From Conchocele bisecta (taxonomy: Eukaryota; Mollusca; Bivalvia; Lucinida; Thyasiridae): a stretch of DNA of 64,000 bases. Within the stretch, counting starts at the first letter, position 1, and every line of letters starts with the position of its first letter. The DNA lies in the NCBI GenBank assembly GCA_029237695.1, contig CM055278.1, forward strand, positions 70,299,188 through 70,363,187, given 5' to 3'. Of this stretch, positions 57,901 through 63,364 are shown one piece after another. Under the pieces are notes generated by a model. It ran no database searches. It was not told where the DNA came from and saw only the letters and a list, made by a program, of their open reading frames with translations. The position numbers and the translations under genes are program-made.

Positions 57901-60900
57901 AGAAAAAAGTAAGACATTTGCTACCTAAAGTCGACAACGTTACGAAATACAGGACAAAATCACGAGAAACATGACAACGCTGTATGTAGCATGATTAACC
58001 CTTACAATGCTGAATTAATTTGTATCGTCTGCTGAATATTTTTTATTTTTCAATTTTTCTCATCAACAACTTGGTTTGGCAGCACTTTAGAATCATTTCC
58101 AATGGAAATGATTCTAAAATGCTGCCAAACCATGTTTTACAGAGAGAAAAGATAAAATAGGAATTATCAGCAGACGACTATTTTCGGTTCCCGCATTCTA
58201 AGGGTTAATTGTACAGCAATGTGGCGGATGTAAAACGTCCTCATTGAGCTGTTCAAGTGATGTCATGTGGTTGTTGTGTCGCTTTTGACATGATCTCGCA
58301 GAACACTATCAGAAAACAAATACAGAAGTGCGGTTTTATTACACGTGTTCGTTTGTGTCACGAACAATGTAGGTATTTTCAATGTCCATAACAAACTCGC
58401 CTCAATTCAAAAGCGGAGCGGTTTTATAATTTTATTGCACATATTCGTTCAAGATATTCGCAGTACACGATTAACAGAAAATACATACTGCAAGACAAGT
58501 ATGGTTGTGTTCACTTGTTCAATTGTGGACACAACTAATACTGGAGAACAAACGTACACTATGGAAGAGACAACAACACGGGGACCGCACACCACATGAG
58601 AATAAGCACGTATTCAAATACCTCACAACGAAAAACATAAGTTGAATAATACTTCAGTAACCAAGAACCCACTCTTCCAACGTTACGTACCTAAATTATG
58701 TATGCACAACTAAAAACTTAATAATATTGTAACCGAATAATACTCTCAGTAACCAAGAATGCCAGAACCACTCTTCCAACGTTACGTACCTAAATTATGT
58801 ATGCACAACTAAAAACATAAGTTGAATAATACTTCAGTAACCAAGAAGCCACTCTTCCAACGTTACGTACCTAAATTATGTATGCACAACTAAAAACATA
58901 AGTTGAATAATACTTCAGTAACCAAGAACCCACACTTCCAACGTTACGTACGTAGCACAACGAAAAACATAAGTAAGAATAATACTTCAGTAACCAAGAA
59001 CCCACTCTTCCAACGTTACGTACCTAAATTATGTATGCACAACTAAAAACATAAGTTGAATAATACTTCAGTAACCAAGAACCCACTCTTCCAACGTTAC
59101 GTACCTAAATTATGTATGCACAACGAATAACATAAGTTGAATAATATTTCAGTAACCAAGAAGCCACTCTTCCAACGGTTCGGTGCGAACCGTTGGAAGA
59201 GTGGGTTTCTTGGTTCCTGAAATTTGACTTTATTATAAAAGATGAAAGTATTGTTCAACTTATGTTTTAGTTGTGCATGATTCAGTAGAATCGTCATGAA
59301 ACACCAATGACTGCGGAATGTACAAACATGGAAGTATATTTATCCGCACGTGAATATATACACTAGTGATATTCAGATTGCCCATGTTTGCAACCATGCA
59401 GCACACCTGGTCGTACTTGTCGACGAGTCCGAACTTGACGGGATCGCACTTGGCGTAGAAGGCGTACATGACGACGCCGACAAGGCTGGCTATAGTGACG
59501 ATGGACGTCATCCCTGCCAGTATCGATAGCCATATCGAGCTTGTGGAGGAAATAACGTAATTATGGTTGTGACTGAAACAATGGGGCTTATGTGATTTGT
59601 GAGCAGTGTAGCTCCTGGTAGATTAGCACATTCATGTAACCTTATACCGATATATGTTACTTGTTAGACGTATGGTGGGTGTTTTATTGACGCAGATGTT
59701 ATGCAGCCTATGCTCAATAAACGTAAATCCAATCATTGTTTACAAGAAAACGTTGTTAATGTGAAATTTGCAGACTGTCATAATGTTGCGCTTACGAACA
59801 TTTTAGTCATACGAAGCTTAGTGAAACGGCCCCCTGATGAATAAAATACCATCATACTAGTGTATTTTGACAGACTCGGCTTGGAAATTCCCCTGCATCT
59901 TCAGAATTCATACGTGTTTCCTAGCCTTGTTTGATGAACTTGATATATAATGGCATGAGGTATTCTCTTTGCACACAGAGGCACATAGTTAGTCTGGAAA
60001 TACGGGAAACAACTCCTTACAATATTGCCAACATTGACGGTGTCATTCTCTTGCAATATACAGTATTTATGTCAACTTGTACTATACTATAATATAAACA
60101 CATACATGTTATTTATTATTTGTATATACATGTACGTACTTTCATTTTCCATTGAAACACAATGGAAAGCAAGACGTCAATATTTTTTCCATATTAACGT
60201 CTCGTGCGTTCATATTGGTCAGGACCGGAACTTCGTTTCACCTCGCAAAATAATTCCTTCTAAATCACCACTAGTTTTTTTATTTTATTTATATTTTGTA
60301 TATTTTTTGAGACGCAAGTGCGAGTGATGTACGTATATAATAAAAGGTTATTTGATTTGTATGTGGATATATGCCACTCGTTCCACCGCGCAACGATAGG
60401 TCGCACACTATCGCACGCTGCATAATTCTTGCATACAGTGGGGTCAGCGTGTAAGTGCACACACGCACGAACACGACAGGTTGGAACCAACCTGTTGCGT
60501 TCGTTCGTGTGTGCACTTACACGCTGACCCCACTGTATCTCCACATACAAATCAAATAACCTATAAATAGTATTTACTCATGTACTTACATCTTTGCCCG
60601 TTTCAAGGATGACACCGTGAAGGCCCTCTGCACCTGAGCTTGGTTCGTGCCGAAAATACCGCACCAGGATATACCTCCCCCGATGACCACACTCCAAACG
60701 GAGTGACGTATACGCGGATCTGGGTCAAATCTGGAAATGCCTCAGAACTTTGTAAAGCAACACACATTAATAAAACGTGTCTTCGGTTCATTTGTCAATG
60801 ATTGTATATTAACAGTAGTTGCACACGATCCTCTGATTGTAAGTTGTAGCATGTACGTACATGTAGTACTATGACAATTTTATTATGAAATGGACATACG

Positions 60901-62295
60901 TCTAACGGCCCACCGGCACCGAAACATGTCATTGAGGCCAAGCATAGCAAATGTAACGTTTAAATTACTTACTCGTCTCGTGTTATATGATGCATTCATT
61001 ATATCTGGTTGTGACTGGAGAAATGGAATTATGGGTTCAGTGTAGATCCAGATCAGCCTGTTCGGAGGCCTCCGCAGTCTGATCAGGATATACACTGTTC
61101 GACATTCCATCCATGAAATCGTGGTCATGTTTCTAACAAGCAATATATATCGTTATCAGGAACCAGAAGTGTACCATTTGCTCAGGAGCCACACTGCTCC
61201 CACATCCCGTAATCTACAAATGACGCCGTACTCAAAGATGACGACCCTTTCATTGTTGTTGGCAATCTCCCAGGCCTTGTCGAAGCCGCCCAGGACGATG
61301 GAGCCCGCGACCAGGATGGTGATCATGCCGGCGTATACCACCACCATCTGGATGGTGTCCGCCCACAACACAGCCTTCATCCCGCCCTACAAGAACAACA
61401 CACACGATCACATGTAGACATTGCTATATCTGTCTTATAGTAGTAGATGGAAGATCTGAACAAAAACAGTTCCATCTTCTAGCGGACATGTTAATGTTAA
61501 TACATAGCTCTACATTGCTACAAATATTGCATACTATGTACATGTATAATTATTTCCGTTTTAATTACTTTATTGCGTTTAATTCCTAGTTTTTGAATTG
61601 ATATTGATCATCTCATAGACGCATGACACAATTACACATGCATTAGTACGGAGCGGACATGGATTGTTCCCTCGAATTAATAATTCGTTCCCACGATATA
61701 GCAATTCGTTCCCACGAATTAACAATTCGTTCCCGTGGGAACGAATTGTTATTTCGTGGGAACGAATTGTTAAACTGAGGGAACGAATTGTTAATTCGTG
61801 GGAACGAATTGTTAAAATGATGGAACGAATTGTTATTTCGTGGAAACGAATTAATAATAAAAAAAATCTACGTCCCCTGCGATGCTCCGTACATTAGAGC
61901 CTCTCTGCTGTATACCTATTTGTATATACATGTATAAATATCGTATACATATCGTATATGTATGCTATTGGTATATTTAATGAGCATATCGTACAAGCAT
62001 ATAATATTGGTACGTTTGTACCGTATCATCGTATTATACCATTCGTTTACATTATACAAACATACTATACGAATAGTTTACAATATATCCTATGTTCCTG
62101 TACTATTATTCTGCCATGTCTGTACATGCAATACCATATCTACATCGTGTATATCTCCCCTCCCTACAATCTACATTCACATGTAACACGTTTCGATCGG
62201 TTACCCATCAACGTGGATTGCACTTACCAACGCGGTGTAAAATGTGCAGACAAGGCCCACAGAGATCACTGAGCCCCAGAGACTAAGGCCCGTAA
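30785..62295 (-). CDS. SLC5 Na+/solute symporter gene, 11 exons
   Basis: Joined exons encode about 431 residues of a sodium:solute symporter (SSF/SLC5) of the plasma membrane. Family marks in order: TGLSLWGSV..VCTFYTAL, GGMKAVLWADTIQ (the GG.KAV.WTD-type signature), FDPDPRIRH, GTNQAQVQR, KYDQ|IVPLYMMDLLG, LPGLLLSCIFSGSL|STVSSG, LNAVAAVVLEDF, the GILGGPIFGMFVLGILFPWA membrane segment, an Asn-glycosylatable loop (CNWNITG), SYMWYAV and TSLITG. These fit the SLC5A6/A8/A12 group (multivitamin or monocarboxylate carriers) better than the SGLTs, but the substrate cannot be set from sequence alone. Every exon has AG/GT borders and phases agree at all ten junctions. No stop or frameshift lies within exons, so the gene looks intact. 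The first part (start codon, first membrane segments) is beyond the right edge; the C-terminal tail past RHGE is unresolved. Confidence 0.9.
31001..31210 (-). CDS. Unidentified ORF fragment in SLC5 intron
   Basis: A 69-codon frame without an ATG at its start lies between two stops on the minus strand: HCPCHKHLLAHVGELVIC, EMTVVLNDYERPRTHGKDRI, SSKSYHAAAQFADKFKR and KRQYQKEP before TGA. The C.CH start and the basic, well-composed remainder look like decayed coding sequence from a mobile or regulatory gene rather than chance. I do not recognise the family. It overlaps neither a MITE nor an SLC5 exon and abuts the K repeat start at 31232. Confidence 0.3.
   Translation of the reverse strand, partial: KYCHCPCHKHLLAHVGELVICLEMTVVLNDYERPRTHGKDRIGSSKSYHAAAQFADKFKRNKRQYQKEP
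31232..31735. repeat. K repeat, copy 1 (internally deleted)
   Basis: It starts AGGTTTGAGGCGGCTTTCAG and ends near TCCTTTAGCTAAAACTTTCC. It lacks about 170 bp after GGTCGGATCGACTTC and the tRNA-like tail present in copies 2 and 3. Confidence 0.65.
31905..32721. repeat. K repeat, copy 2 (head missing)
   Basis: It begins within the element at AAACCGCTGGTCGGATCG, keeps the middle (GGAAGTGACGTCATACTTCC), the tRNA-like segment and the tail GATGCAGCTCAAGCTGCTCT. Confidence 0.65.
32492..32556 (-). other. tRNA-like pol III promoter segment in K copy 2
   Basis: On the minus strand GGCCGGTTAGCTTAGAGGTA has an A-box (TAGCTTAGAGG) and, 30 bases on, GGTTCGATCC fits the B-box. The acceptor and anticodon stems do not pair properly, so it is a tRNA-derived SINE-type head rather than a tRNA gene. 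Confidence 0.55.
32900..33798. mobile_element. K repeat, copy 3 (full length)
   Basis: Runs from AGGTTTGAGGCGGCTTTCAG to GCAGCTCAAGCTGCTCTAGT, about 0.9 kb. Its insertion in a family C copy marks the element borders. The tRNA-like segment is at 33569-33634 on the minus strand. No reverse transcriptase or transposase is encoded, so it is SINE-like or non-autonomous. Confidence 0.65.
33569..33634 (-). other. tRNA-like pol III promoter segment in K copy 3
   Basis: Same A-box (TAGCTTAGAGG) and B-box (GTTCGATCC) as in copy 2, nearly identical over 65 bases. Confidence 0.55.
33981..34242. other. Intronic DNA, nothing seen
   Basis: No repeat or exon recognised. Confidence 0.3.
34243..34549. mobile_element. 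Short TIR element with CAGGGGCGGATC ends
   Basis: CAGGGGCGGATC and GATCGGCCCCTG are near-inverse, flanked by GCTGA on both sides (5-bp duplication). Inner G and C runs are mirrored. A hairpin of the 3.9-kb family (ACTAGTTGCGAAAGGTAACT, 34412-34512) fills its centre. Confidence 0.65.
34550..34946. other. Intronic AT-rich DNA
   Basis: Short frames only. No recognised feature. Confidence 0.3.
34947..35086. repeat. 32-bp tandem repeat, four units
   Basis: Unit TGCAATACATACACGCTGAA followed by TATACATGTACA. Confidence 0.85.
35087..35731. other. Intronic DNA with repeat fragments
   Basis: A fragment of the GATCAG-type MITE (GCGACCAGCCTAATACCAGA) lies near 35.18 kb. Two ~60-bp direct repeats (GACACTACTG.AATTAGGAAA) are at 35265-35370. 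Confidence 0.35.
35732..36062 (-). mobile_element. Family A MITE, copy 3 (inverted)
   Basis: TATAATTCCAGCACAAAATA to TTCATTCCTATA. The hairpin arm on one side is shortened and one AATTTTTGTGG segment is duplicated. Confidence 0.7.
36340..36600. repeat. CATATGAA palindrome cluster
   Basis: TTCATATGAA and close variants occur about ten times, in both halves around a spacer (36430-36530). The whole block is roughly self-complementary, so it is probably a diverged foldback element. Confidence 0.6.
36732..36981 (-). CDS. Unidentified exon-like ORF in SLC5 intron
   Basis: A minus-strand frame of about 83 codons ends at TAG (36732-36734). It reads HGVTFFQDLLFVYAILQHFA, YLYWAKSCHIRNSDIINTF, SEKLYDMRVHPEYAQVGQ and KALTMIYGGSANDTIDETC. 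Composition, a hydrophobic segment of about 20 residues and the absence of repeats make a chance ORF unlikely. It resembles a protein C-terminus: helix, then a conserved-looking Tyr/Pro/Gly block. No clear upstream acceptor with a pyrimidine tract is visible. It has the SLC5 strand but is unrelated in sequence to SLC5. I do not recognise the family; it may be a gene remnant caught in the intron. Confidence 0.4.
37039..37245. mobile_element. Family E MITE
   Basis: Left TTAACCCTTAGAAATCGGGA, right CATTGTAAGGATTAA, with paired CGTCTGCTG/CAGCAGACG and a central AATGATTCTAAA / TTTAGAATCATT hairpin. Confidence 0.7.
37524..38027. mobile_element. CAGTAGCG foldback element, copy 2
   Basis: The same perfect 17-bp ends (CAGTAGCGCTTTTCTGC) and flanking TA as the copy inside the receptor pseudogene. 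A 53-bp internal segment (TATAATTCTGGTACGTTTGT) is duplicated, which explains the greater length. Confidence 0.8.
38307..38752. mobile_element. Family C copy 5 with G hairpin and extra C tail
   Basis: Family C runs to about 38575, followed by a G hairpin (ATATGTTGTGACCACTCATT...ACAACATATAC, 38601-38667), then a second copy of the C right end (TTCCCATTCACGGCACTAAC). The junction block matches 22.49-22.80 kb in inverse order. Confidence 0.6.
38890..38987 (-). CDS. SLC5 exon j
   Basis: Acceptor ATATTCCAG, donor ACAG|GTACGA. Encodes S-GIEQLYTMSYMWYAV then the last conserved helix VVTVIVVGMVTSLIT. An upstream AG (CATAG) would break phase, so the inner acceptor is chosen. Confidence 0.88.
39106..39404 (-). 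mobile_element. Family R5 element, inverted and shortened
   Basis: ACATGCCAACTCAGCAAGCA to TGCATACTGAGTGGGCATGT. The interior GATATCAGGGGCGATAACCG matches the 5.6-kb copy in reverse. Confidence 0.55.
39757..39971 (-). CDS. SLC5 exon i
   Basis: Acceptor TTGCAG, donor TACAG|GTAACG. Longest exon (71 codons): helix GLSTGLALMLWIGLA, then an extracellular loop with EGCNWNITG (N-glycosylation sequon NIT) and a Pro/Thr-rich stretch PAPPLLPTTTTGLPT. It is more GC-rich than the surrounding intron. Confidence 0.9.
40095..40452 (+). mobile_element. Family A MITE, copy 4
   Basis: Near-perfect hairpin (ATAGGAATGAATGGCCTTTT ... AAAAGGCCATTCATTCCTTA) and a full 3' part to GTGCTGGAATTATA. Confidence 0.8.
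41053..42915 (-). pseudogene. Decayed HAFTGCDT-family gene
   Basis: Read 5' to 3' on the minus strand across several frames: FHNSCRLRMNKTQ, CFFCDLPSS (CxxC zinc-finger type), RVVRDVDSLTKLVEEMGKPF, HIEELGQQQCLYIMSQ, HENHAYPPSLS, GCLEDMLPVLKNDPISTIDA, KQVISTYPTDVL, VSALVPCTHEEADI, MRTVDTDIF, FGTGKI, LGPDMCVALP, and CHSFTGCDTVSNFGGRGKRT with AWDAWKAYGEVT. This order matches a protein family I recognise from many unnamed, highly repeated cnidarian and mollusc genes. Its function is unknown to me. Stops and frameshifts interrupt it repeatedly, so it is dead. Its position inside a TIR element suggests that the family is, or travels with, a DNA transposon. The fragment at 1-171 is a second member. 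Confidence 0.65.
43214..43380. repeat. (GTCC)n / (GTGC)n microsatellite
   Basis: GGGG-rich lead, then GTCC repeats (GTCCGTCCGTCC) passing into GTGC repeats. Confidence 0.9.
43381..44010. repeat. Tandem array, about 105-170-bp unit, four to five copies
   Basis: Units with AAACTTAACATCAGAGAAAT, GTTATAACTTCT.TTT.CTT, CATTCCTCTAAGG, ATGCTGTGACAAA and GCTGATCCCAAGGTCAAGGT. The microsatellite plus array order is a common composite in bivalve genomes. Confidence 0.7.
44011..45633. other. Interior of the TIR element, no intact gene
   Basis: A minus-strand frame at 44425-44574 ends at a donor-like CAGGAG|GTACGT and could be a leftover exon of the element. At 45000-45420 there are two ~190-bp direct repeats containing TTTTGGCGGCCATT and AACATGTAACTC.TATTGATAGTA. 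Confidence 0.35.
45634..47183. mobile_element. 1.5-kb inverted-repeat element nested in the 6.6-kb element
   Basis: The left end CGCGGCCCCGGAATATGCAT, then ACCGAAAATTATCTACGTGA and ATGGGACGATTT, is mirrored at 47110-47183 (about 73 bp). It splits the right arm of the host between CGATTCCGCTATAA and TCATGAACGTC. Its outermost CGCGGCCCCGGAAT equals the host's own arm motif. Inside, 46665-46850 and 46965-47095 form another inverted pair (TCAAACAGTTCCC..GGG). Confidence 0.6.
47354..47672. other. Intronic DNA, no gene seen
   Basis: An 85-codon plus-strand frame (47404-47661) has no domain, start context or splice evidence. I treat it as chance. Confidence 0.3.
47673..47859. repeat. Imperfect hairpin
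   Basis: TGTGTTTACTGGGGTGAACAATACAT pairs with ATGTATTGTTCACCCTAGTAAACGCA. GTGCGTGGAGTCCGAAG and CTTCGGACACCACGCAC pair within. Confidence 0.55.
48389..48629. mobile_element. Family B MITE
   Basis: CCTGTTTCACTAAACTGTGT to CGTACGCAGTTAGTGAAAC, with hairpin TTGAACATAGGCTGCATATG. Confidence 0.7.
48713..48799 (-). CDS. SLC5 exon h
   Basis: Acceptor CCCTTTCAG, donor TGG|GTAAGT, phase 0 on both sides. 29 codons: LAYALFGILGGPIFGMFVLG and ILFPWANKW, a membrane helix with the GG.(I/L)FG.F.LGI(L/F)FP pattern shared by SLC5 carriers. Confidence 0.92.
49127..49483 (+). mobile_element. Family A MITE, copy 5
   Basis: ATAGGAATGAATGGCATTTT to GTGCTGGAATTATA, full length. Confidence 0.8.
49587..49893 (-). 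mobile_element. Family C MITE, copy 6 (inverted)
   Basis: AGAGAATAGTAGGTTAGTGC, hairpin GATGGGCGAGGCTCTGCCGA, to CGCACTGTGTTGACGGGATA. Confidence 0.7.
49985..50173. mobile_element. Family E MITE
   Basis: TTAACCCTTACAATGCTGAA to TTCTATGGGTTAA with paired GTCTAC/CAGACGAC and TGGTTTGGCAGCA. Confidence 0.65.
50210..50280 (-). CDS. SLC5 exon g
   Basis: Acceptor TGTATTTCAG, donor CAG|GTAACA. Short exon, 23 codons plus split V: VLFGFLALGASFIVSQVGAM then ILQ, a membrane helix with the FG......G..F..SQ.G pattern. Confidence 0.9.
50376..50593 (+). mobile_element. Family T MITE
   Basis: CAGTGAACCCTCTCTAAACC to GGTTTAGAGAGGTTCCACAGTG with TA flanks. Confidence 0.75.
50719..50941. mobile_element. Family E MITE
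   Basis: TTAACCCTTAGACCGCTATC to GTCTAAGGGTTAA. Paired GTCTGCTGTTTAT and CAGCAGACGAC. Confidence 0.65.
50942..51304. other. Intronic DNA, nothing seen
   Basis: No exon or repeat recognised. Confidence 0.3.
51305..51546. mobile_element. Family B MITE
   Basis: GGGGCTGTTTCACTAAACTT to GAAGTTTAGTGAAACGGCCCC. The central hairpin has decayed. Confidence 0.7.
51725..51840 (-). CDS. SLC5 exon f
   Basis: Acceptor CCTTTTTAAG, donor CTCG|GTTAGA. Encodes S-TVSSGLNAVAAVVLEDFI, then RPHCCQKLTLARATLLSKGL. STVSSGLN..A.V.LEDF is the most diagnostic SLC5 segment in the window, completing SGSL|S from the previous exon. The donor is weaker than the others but phase demands it. A longer open frame overlaps it on the same strand out of register and is not real. 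Confidence 0.92.
53400..55800. other. AT-rich centre of the long inverted repeat, no gene seen
   Basis: Only short frames (under 90 codons) on both strands, none with domains. Confidence 0.35.
56892..57128. mobile_element. Family B MITE (duplicate 1)
   Basis: GGGGCCCGTTTCACTAAACT to AGTTTAGTGAAACGGGCCCC, hairpin GAGCATAGGCTGCATATGCA. Flanked by AGCATGATATAATCACTAG and AGAGGTAAATGTCAA. Confidence 0.8.
57219..57458. mobile_element. Family B MITE (duplicate 2)
   Basis: Same sequence and the same flanks on both sides as the previous copy, so host DNA and element were duplicated together. Confidence 0.8.
57707..57795 (-). CDS. SLC5 exon e
   Basis: Acceptor GATCTATAG, wait-free donor CTCAG|GTAAAT. 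29 codons: IVPLYMMDLLGDLNGLPGLL then LSCIFSGSL. Follows KYDQ as in the SLC5 'DQ.(L/M)P..VMD..' motif. Confidence 0.92.
57787..57868. repeat. 41-bp direct repeat, two units
   Basis: ATAAATACAAACACACGAGT followed by ACATGTGCAGGTC, twice. It begins right at the acceptor of exon e and supplies the sequence before it. Confidence 0.75.
57995..58208. mobile_element. Family E MITE, best copy
   Basis: TTAACCCTTACAATGCTGAA to GCATTCTAAGGGTTAA. TCGTCTGCTGA mirrors TCAGCAGACGA. TTTAGAATCATTTCC mirrors GGAAATGATTCTAAA. Confidence 0.75.
58625..59270. repeat. 81-bp tandem array ending in an inverted unit
   Basis: About six direct units of AACATAAGTTGAATAATACT, TCAGTAACCAAGAACCCACT, CTTCCAACGTTACGTACCTA and AATTATGTATGCACAACTA. 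The last unit at 59160-59270 is inverse (TTCTTGGTTCCTGAA ... CAACTTATGTTTTAGTTGTGCAT), forming a hairpin at AACCGTTGGAAGAG. It lies 140 bp downstream of SLC5 exon d, on the exon's donor side. Confidence 0.8.
59407..59539 (-). CDS. SLC5 exon d
   Basis: Acceptor TTTCCTCCACAAG, donor GACCAG|GTGTGC. 44 codons: SIWLSILAGMTSIVTIASLV, then GVVMYAFYAKCDPVKFGLVD and KYDQ. The helix is followed by a C.P(V/L)..G...K.DQ loop as in SLC5 carriers. Confidence 0.92.
59695..59834. mobile_element. Family B MITE, right half
   Basis: ATGCAGCCTATGCTCAATAA to AGCTTAGTGAAACGGCCCC. The left half is missing. Confidence 0.65.
60340..60566. mobile_element. Hairpin MITE next to SLC5 exon c
   Basis: AGGTTATTTGATTTGTATGTGG is mirrored by CCACATACAAATCAAATAACCT. 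CAGTGGGGTCAGCGTGTAAG is mirrored by CTTACACGCTGACCCCACTG. A single arm end of this family occurs at 2990-3040. Confidence 0.75.
60590..60730 (-). CDS. SLC5 exon c
   Basis: Acceptor GGCATTTCCAG, donor AAAGAT|GTAAGT. Encodes E-FDPDPRIRHSVWSVV, IGGGISWCGIFGTNQAQVQ, then RAFTVSSLKRAK. GTNQAQVQR is a hallmark of the family. Confidence 0.94.
61005..61205. repeat. Fragment of the GTGACTGGAGAAA MITE family
   Basis: TTGTGACTGGAGAAATGGAA, then GATCAGCCTGTTCGGAGGCC and GATCAGGATATACACTGTTC. Confidence 0.45.
61232..61386 (-). CDS. SLC5 exon b
   Basis: Acceptor TTCTTGTAG, donor TTTGA|GTACGG. 51 codons: GGMKAVLWADTIQMVVVYAG, MITILVAGSIVLGGF, DKAWEIANNNERVVIF. The GG.KAV.W.D..Q motif is the SSF signature region. 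GC content is well above the intron average. Confidence 0.94.
61648..61890. mobile_element. TTCGTTCCC foldback element, copy 3
   Basis: ACGGAGCGGACATGGATTGT to TCCCCTGCGATGCTCCGT. Opposed 18-21-bp arms meet at CGTTCCCGTGGGAACG. Confidence 0.7.
61905..62110. repeat. CAGTAGCG-foldback remnant
   Basis: ACCTATTTGTATATACATGT, ATTTAATGAGCATATCGTAC and TACGTTTGTACCGTATCATC follow the interior of the foldback elements at 18.0 and 37.5 kb. The 17-bp ends are lost. Confidence 0.55.
62228..62295 (-). CDS. SLC5 exon a (first in window)
   Basis: Acceptor TTTATTCCAG, donor TTG|GTAAGT. It starts two bases into a codon, encoding (V)TGLSLWGSVISVGLVCTFY then TAL, so at least one upstream exon ending in phase 1 is required. 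I looked for it as far as 64000 and did not find the expected helix, so it lies outside the window. Confidence 0.9.
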
Positions 62296-62497
62296 CTGGA
62301 ATAAATACACGAACAAGGTGCATGATCACGTGGTTACAACAACAACAACAATGGCTGAAAGTGTTGAAAGCTTGCCAACTCCAAAGTAAGTATTATTTGA
62401 TAGTTTCCTTAATATGCAACGCATTTTGATTAAATATGGCGCAGCAAACGCGTCTTCATGAGCTGCATTTGGTGGTCCCGGGAGTTCGGCACAGACT

Positions 62498-62592
62498 TAT
62501 GTCGTTTTTGCGAAGAATCGATTTCCGTGTCAGTAGACACGGAATTACTGACACGGAAATCGATTCTTCGAAAAAACGACATAAGTCTACTA
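62498..62592. repeat. Perfect-arm hairpin
   Basis: AGACTTATGTCGTTTTTGCG and AAGAATCGATTTCCGTGTCA are mirrored 40 bases later with one mismatch per arm. The loop is AGACACGGAATT. Confidence 0.75.
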
Positions 62593-63281
62593 CTTTTATA
62601 ATGGGCAATAACCTAATTCAACTCCCAGGTAGCAAAATATCCAAATATAAAAACGTACCTGAAGGCCAAACCAGGCAAATCGTGATTCCTATAAGGAGGA
62701 ACCCCTACCGTTAATTTACGCCGCCGCGTTCGCACAACCAACCACCCACGTCAACGTTCTAATGATATCATTTGGTCATACGTATATGTTATTGAATAAA
62801 ACGGGCTTCTTCAGTGTAATAACACTGTTTATTGCATGTGGTTTTGTACATAAGAACATGTGCGATATCTCATGAAAAATATTTATAATTGACGTCGGAA
62901 ATTCCGCATTTGGTATGGCAATTTCGTTGCCTTCCCAGGTCATTTACGGAAGATATCACAGTTTCTGTAAATATAATTCCTGAAAATCGCACATGTTCTC
63001 ATATTAAATACAAATTTTGTAAATTATAAAATTACAGAACACATGCCAGGTGAAAACTACAGCTACATTGTTCAACTCTGCTTATGCAACATTTGTGACA
63101 ATTTAATACGATTAAACTCGTTGACAGACCTCGAGGCTATTCGTCGTTTCTTATGTAATCAGTAAACAGGTTCAATAACATTAATCCCTGTAAGATATAC
63201 TTAACCAAGTACATTCGGAATACCCCTTTACGGGTATGATTTTTTTTTTTTAATATTTTATTTTTGTTATTTCTCAATGAA

Positions 63282-63364
63282 AGTATATTTTGCGACCACT
63301 CATTTGAACCGTCTCTTCGAGACGGTTCAAATGAGTGGTGGCGACATATACTTCTAAGCACATT
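63282..63364. repeat. Family G hairpin, copy 4
   Basis: AAGTATATTTTGCGACCACT, core TTTGAACCGTCTC/GAGACGGTTCAAA, mirrored GTGGTGGCGACATATACTT. The right flank GCACATTAAAAGAAAATATTT matches inversely the left flank of copy 1 near 20.6 kb. Confidence 0.7.

Noticed and set aside
62671..62700. Possible SLC5 micro-exon between CTTATAG and CAG|GTACGT on the minus strand
   Set aside because: The phase fits, but the peptide (ITICLVWPS) does not match the expected YAPALAL-type helix before exon a.
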